DNA of 21,695 nucleotides, from IMG/VR virus record IMGVR_UViG_3300025168_000786, positions 1 to 21,695 of that record; one strand, given 5' to 3'. The position numbers and the translations under genes were made by a program. This document shows positions 20,117 to 21,695 of the stretch, one piece after another. The stretch is from a virus. Position 1 is the first letter of the stretch, and every line of letters starts with the position of its first letter. A model generated the notes under the pieces. It did not search any database and was not told the DNA's origin. It saw nothing but the letters and a program-made list of their open reading frames with translations.

Positions 20117-20434
20117 CCTTTTCCACCCAGAAAAGTCCAAGTGAAGGCAGATTTCGTGCTATATATGGCAAAGTGCCCCGCTTTCCGGCATAATTCCAAC
20201 GAATTGCGTAAAAATACGGCGATTTGTGAGCATGTGGGTAGGTTCCAGCCCACTTCCCCGCACATGAGGCGCACTTGCACACACGAAACCTTCTTAAACG
20301 CACCTGCGTACACGCACTCGCACGCCCCTGCCTCATGTACACGCACATGAGAGGTTCGGATTCCGGTAGCCCATGCCGCCCTAACGCCGATATTCGGGGC
20401 TAACTATGTTAAGTACAAAATGACGAACGCCACC
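20117..20434. other. Intergenic region with hairpins and a TATA-like site, no gene supported
   Basis: GCTATATATGG near 20158 looks like a plus-strand TATA element, but no frame downstream has a ribosome site or protein-like sequence. Hairpins: GTGGG/CCCAC around 20235-20255 and CTCATGT-ACACGC-ACATGAG near 20331-20350. The stretch is rich in CGCAC/GCACAC words. It may hold a regulatory region or another RNA. Confidence 0.4.
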
Positions 20435-20444
20435 TTGATATACC
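20435..20444 (+). promoter_or_regulatory. TATA element for the right-hand operon
   Basis: TTGATATACC on the plus strand, centred about 27 nt before ATG 20467, which predicts a leaderless mRNA. The core matches the minus-strand cassette promoters. Confidence 0.65.
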
Positions 20445-20466
20445 GGGAACCTGCAATTTCACTTTG

Positions 20467-20874
20467 ATGCAACAAGAAACAGACATCTATGCCTCGGAGA
20501 AGGCTTACCTTGCGGAGGGCAAAGCACCCCGCTACAAGGCATGGTCCGAAGACGAGTACACCAGCGAAGGGCATGAGCCCCGAAATTTTGTGAGCCACTT
20601 TACCTGCTTGAACCTGCACGCAGATGGCCAACCGCACGAGACTCCGCTTTACCGCTTCGGTGGGGACGGAATTTGGTGTCAGCACTGCGGTCCCGTAGGG
20701 AGACCAATGAAACGCACTACCCGAAAGCAGTTCTTCCGTGCAGTGCCCGCAAGTACTGCGGAGGATTCCTTCGCCTATTACAACGGCTACACACTCGAGT
20801 GGACAGCAGAAGATTTCGACAAGCGCAAAATCGAGGTCATGCTGGCCGGATTTGACGACGGAGATGAACTTTGA
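20467..20874 (+). CDS. Hypothetical protein, first gene of the right-hand operon (135 aa)
   Basis: The ATG coincides with the transcript start predicted from the TATA box, and there is no ribosome site, so it is probably leaderless. The protein begins MQQETDIYASEKAYLAEGK, has a central segment with HFTCLNLHADG and GIWCQHCGPVGRP (Cys-x2-Cys plus a lone Cys and several His: possible zinc site), and an acidic C-terminus (AEDFDKRKIEVMLAGFDDGDEL). Followed by three overlapping small genes. No family recognised. Confidence 0.72.
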   Translation: MQQETDIYASEKAYLAEGKAPRYKAWSEDEYTSEGHEPRNFVSHFTCLNLHADGQPHETPLYRFGGDGIWCQHCGPVGRPMKRTTRKQFFRAVPASTAEDSFAYYNGYTLEWTAEDFDKRKIEVMLAGFDDGDEL

Positions 20875-20990
20875 TGAGGACATTTTACAGCAACTGCAAC
20901 GACTGCGCCCACTACTACATCTGCGTGTATGAGAAGTGCGGCAGATGTGGACAGCACCTGCATGATGAAGGCAAGGGGGTGGATGAATGA
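20874..20990 (+). CDS. Cys/His-rich zinc-binding microprotein (38 aa)
   Basis: Start overlaps the preceding stop (TGATG) and stop overlaps the next start (ATGA). Sequence MRTFYSNCNDCAHYYICVYE, then KCGRCGQHLH: three Cys-x2-Cys-like pairs and three His in 38 residues, enough for one or two zinc sites. Coding is supported by exact coupling on both sides. Confidence 0.65.
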   Translation: MRTFYSNCNDCAHYYICVYEKCGRCGQHLHDEGKGVDE

Positions 20991-21193
20991 GCCCACGAAT
21001 GCCCGTGTACTACGGCTTCCGGTCATACTCACCACCCTACCGGCGAAGCAGACGAAGACCCGCTCTCAAGCACACACCCGCTCTCGTGTATGCAAAGACG
21101 GATGTGACCTTTCATCGCCTCACGACTATCGAAGTACACAATGTGCATTCCGACTTTAGGGGTTATTTTTACAACCTCGAGGTGGTCGCATGA
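20987..21193 (+). CDS. Basic hypothetical protein (68 aa)
   Basis: Overlaps the preceding gene by four bases (ATGA). The first half is Arg/Pro/Tyr-rich (YYGFRSYSPPYRRSRRRPALKH), the second half beta-like (ALVYAKTDVTFHRLTTIEVHNV, then FRGYFYNLEVV). Possible nucleic-acid binding. Not recognised. Confidence 0.6.
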   Translation: MSPRMPVYYGFRSYSPPYRRSRRRPALKHTPALVYAKTDVTFHRLTTIEVHNVHSDFRGYFYNLEVVA

Positions 21194-21225
21194 GCAACGC
21201 ATTCACGGCTGATAGAGAGCGAACA

Positions 21226-21235
21226 GTATATATGG
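21226..21235 (+). promoter_or_regulatory. Internal TATA element before the SAP gene
   Basis: GTATATATGG, expected start near 21257, leader of about 29 nt containing AAGGAGA before ATG 21286. It would let the distal genes of the operon be transcribed separately. Confidence 0.6.
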
Positions 21236-21285
21236 GGGATGCCACCCATAGGAAACCAACGGCAACCAAACAAGGAGATACGAAA

Positions 21286-21423
21286 ATGCAAGAAAAAATG
21301 AACTACGAAGCGATGAGTAAAAAGGAACTCAGACACCTATGTGAGATGGCTGGTCACAAGCGTACCGGCACAAAGGCGCAATTGCTGGAGCGATTGCAGT
21401 ACCACTCGGAGGTGGAGCAATGA
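21286..21423 (+). CDS. SAP-domain microprotein (45 aa)
   Basis: MQEKMNYEAMSKKELRHLCE and the following AGHKRTGTKAQLLERLQ match the SAP pattern (Leu-x2-Leu-Cys...Gly-x-Lys...Gly-x-Lys-x2-Leu-x2-Arg-Leu), a helix-loop-helix DNA/RNA-binding motif; here it makes up almost the whole protein. The ATG at 21286 has GGAG nine bases upstream and its own TATA box; a longer reading from the ATG at 21190, coupled to the preceding stop, would add 32 polar residues and cannot be excluded. Confidence 0.75.
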   Translation: MQEKMNYEAMSKKELRHLCEMAGHKRTGTKAQLLERLQYHSEVEQ

Positions 21424-21602
21424 ATATGCAAGAAATGAGGAACATGATACACGACAAATTTGATGAGATTTCACACATGCTCATCGAGGACTACCCGACC
21501 GGCGTGAATGGCACGGCACGCACCACCACAGGTGAGAAGATGTACTACATGGATGGCTTCGTTGAAGCCCTCGAATGGATTTTGAGCGAGGTGGGTGAAT
21601 GA
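21420..21602 (+). CDS. Acidic hypothetical protein (60 aa)
   Basis: Overlaps the SAP gene stop (ATGA), with GGAGGTGGAG just upstream. MNMQEMRNMIHDKFDEISHM and EALEWILSEVGE are two amphipathic helices around a short polar TTTGEKMYYMDG turn. A small helical adaptor or inhibitor is plausible; family not recognised. Confidence 0.65.
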   Translation: MNMQEMRNMIHDKFDEISHMLIEDYPTGVNGTARTTTGEKMYYMDGFVEALEWILSEVGE

Positions 21603-21695
21603 GCGTAGCAGTGGATAGTAGCGTCTTTGCGGATTGCCCACATTGCAGTGCTGAAAATGATGCAGTGGACCTATGGGATGCCAGCATCGAGTCAT
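21599..21695 (+). CDS. Zinc-ribbon protein, partial at the right edge
   Basis: Start overlaps the previous stop (ATGA). 32 codons visible: MSVAVDSSVFADCPHCSAEN and an acidic continuation. The CPHC knuckle suggests a zinc ribbon; the second pair would lie beyond the window. Confidence 0.55.
   Translation, partial: MSVAVDSSVFADCPHCSAENDAVDLWDASIES

Noticed and set aside
11719-20350. tRNA genes
   Set aside because: Words such as GGTTCGG occur beside hairpins, but no cloverleaf with an acceptor stem and anticodon arm could be built.
20141-20350. 69-codon plus frame
   Set aside because: Begins upstream of the only TATA-like site nearby, lacks a ribosome site and its end is low-complexity His/Thr/Ala from CGCAC repeats.
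20404-20883. Minus-strand 159-codon frame
   Set aside because: Antisense to the 135-aa leaderless gene, which has a well-placed TATA box and coupled downstream genes.

Overview
The window looks like part of the genome of a tailed, double-stranded DNA virus (Caudoviricetes, HK97-type head) whose host is probably an archaeon. The virus call rests on a syntenic head module: large terminase, portal, prohead protease/scaffold, capsid cement, major capsid protein position, connector and tail fibre. The archaeal call is an inference from promoters. Nearly every transcription unit outside the head module has a TATA element (often TTGATATA) about 25 nt before the expected transcript start, two genes look leaderless, and one RNA ends in two T8 tracts. 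Bacterial -35 boxes are absent. A marine euryarchaeal virus would fit, but I cannot place it by sequence search.

Layout. (1) 1-11566, minus strand: a tight operon running from an HTH-metallophosphoesterase through a zinc-ribbon microprotein, TerL, portal, a two-TM protein, a 37-residue protein, the protease/scaffold fusion, cement, capsid, a SAP-like protein and a connector-like protein to a tail fibre that runs off the left edge. Stop/start overlaps are common. Most starts were moved to the ATG that has a Shine-Dalgarno site. (2) 11786-14755, minus strand: small accessory genes, mostly one per cassette, with a TATA box in front and a nested, stable-loop hairpin behind. Between cassettes lies a repeated three-part GA-rich element. 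(3) 14756-16182: a 1.4 kb non-coding divergent region holding a 150-nt RNA-like unit with a closing stem and T6 tract, then about 950 nt packed with perfect hairpins that looks like a giant ornate RNA. (4) 16183-19026, plus strand: a 947-residue membrane protein fusing a COOH-NH2 amidoligase domain, a cysteine-rich segment, a hydrophobic segment and a class-II glutamine amidotransferase whose catalytic cysteine is internal. (5) 19204-20466: one small gene, a micro-ORF, a second structured RNA with poly-T terminator and two diverged copies of the GA/AGTCTTA element. (6) 20467-21695, plus strand: a probable early operon of small overlapping genes (zinc-binding, SAP domain, unknowns) running off the right edge.

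Most interesting are the amidoligase-amidotransferase fusion, the giant RNA next to it, and the GA/AGTCTTA elements, whose inverted-repeat arms differ compensatorily between two copies.
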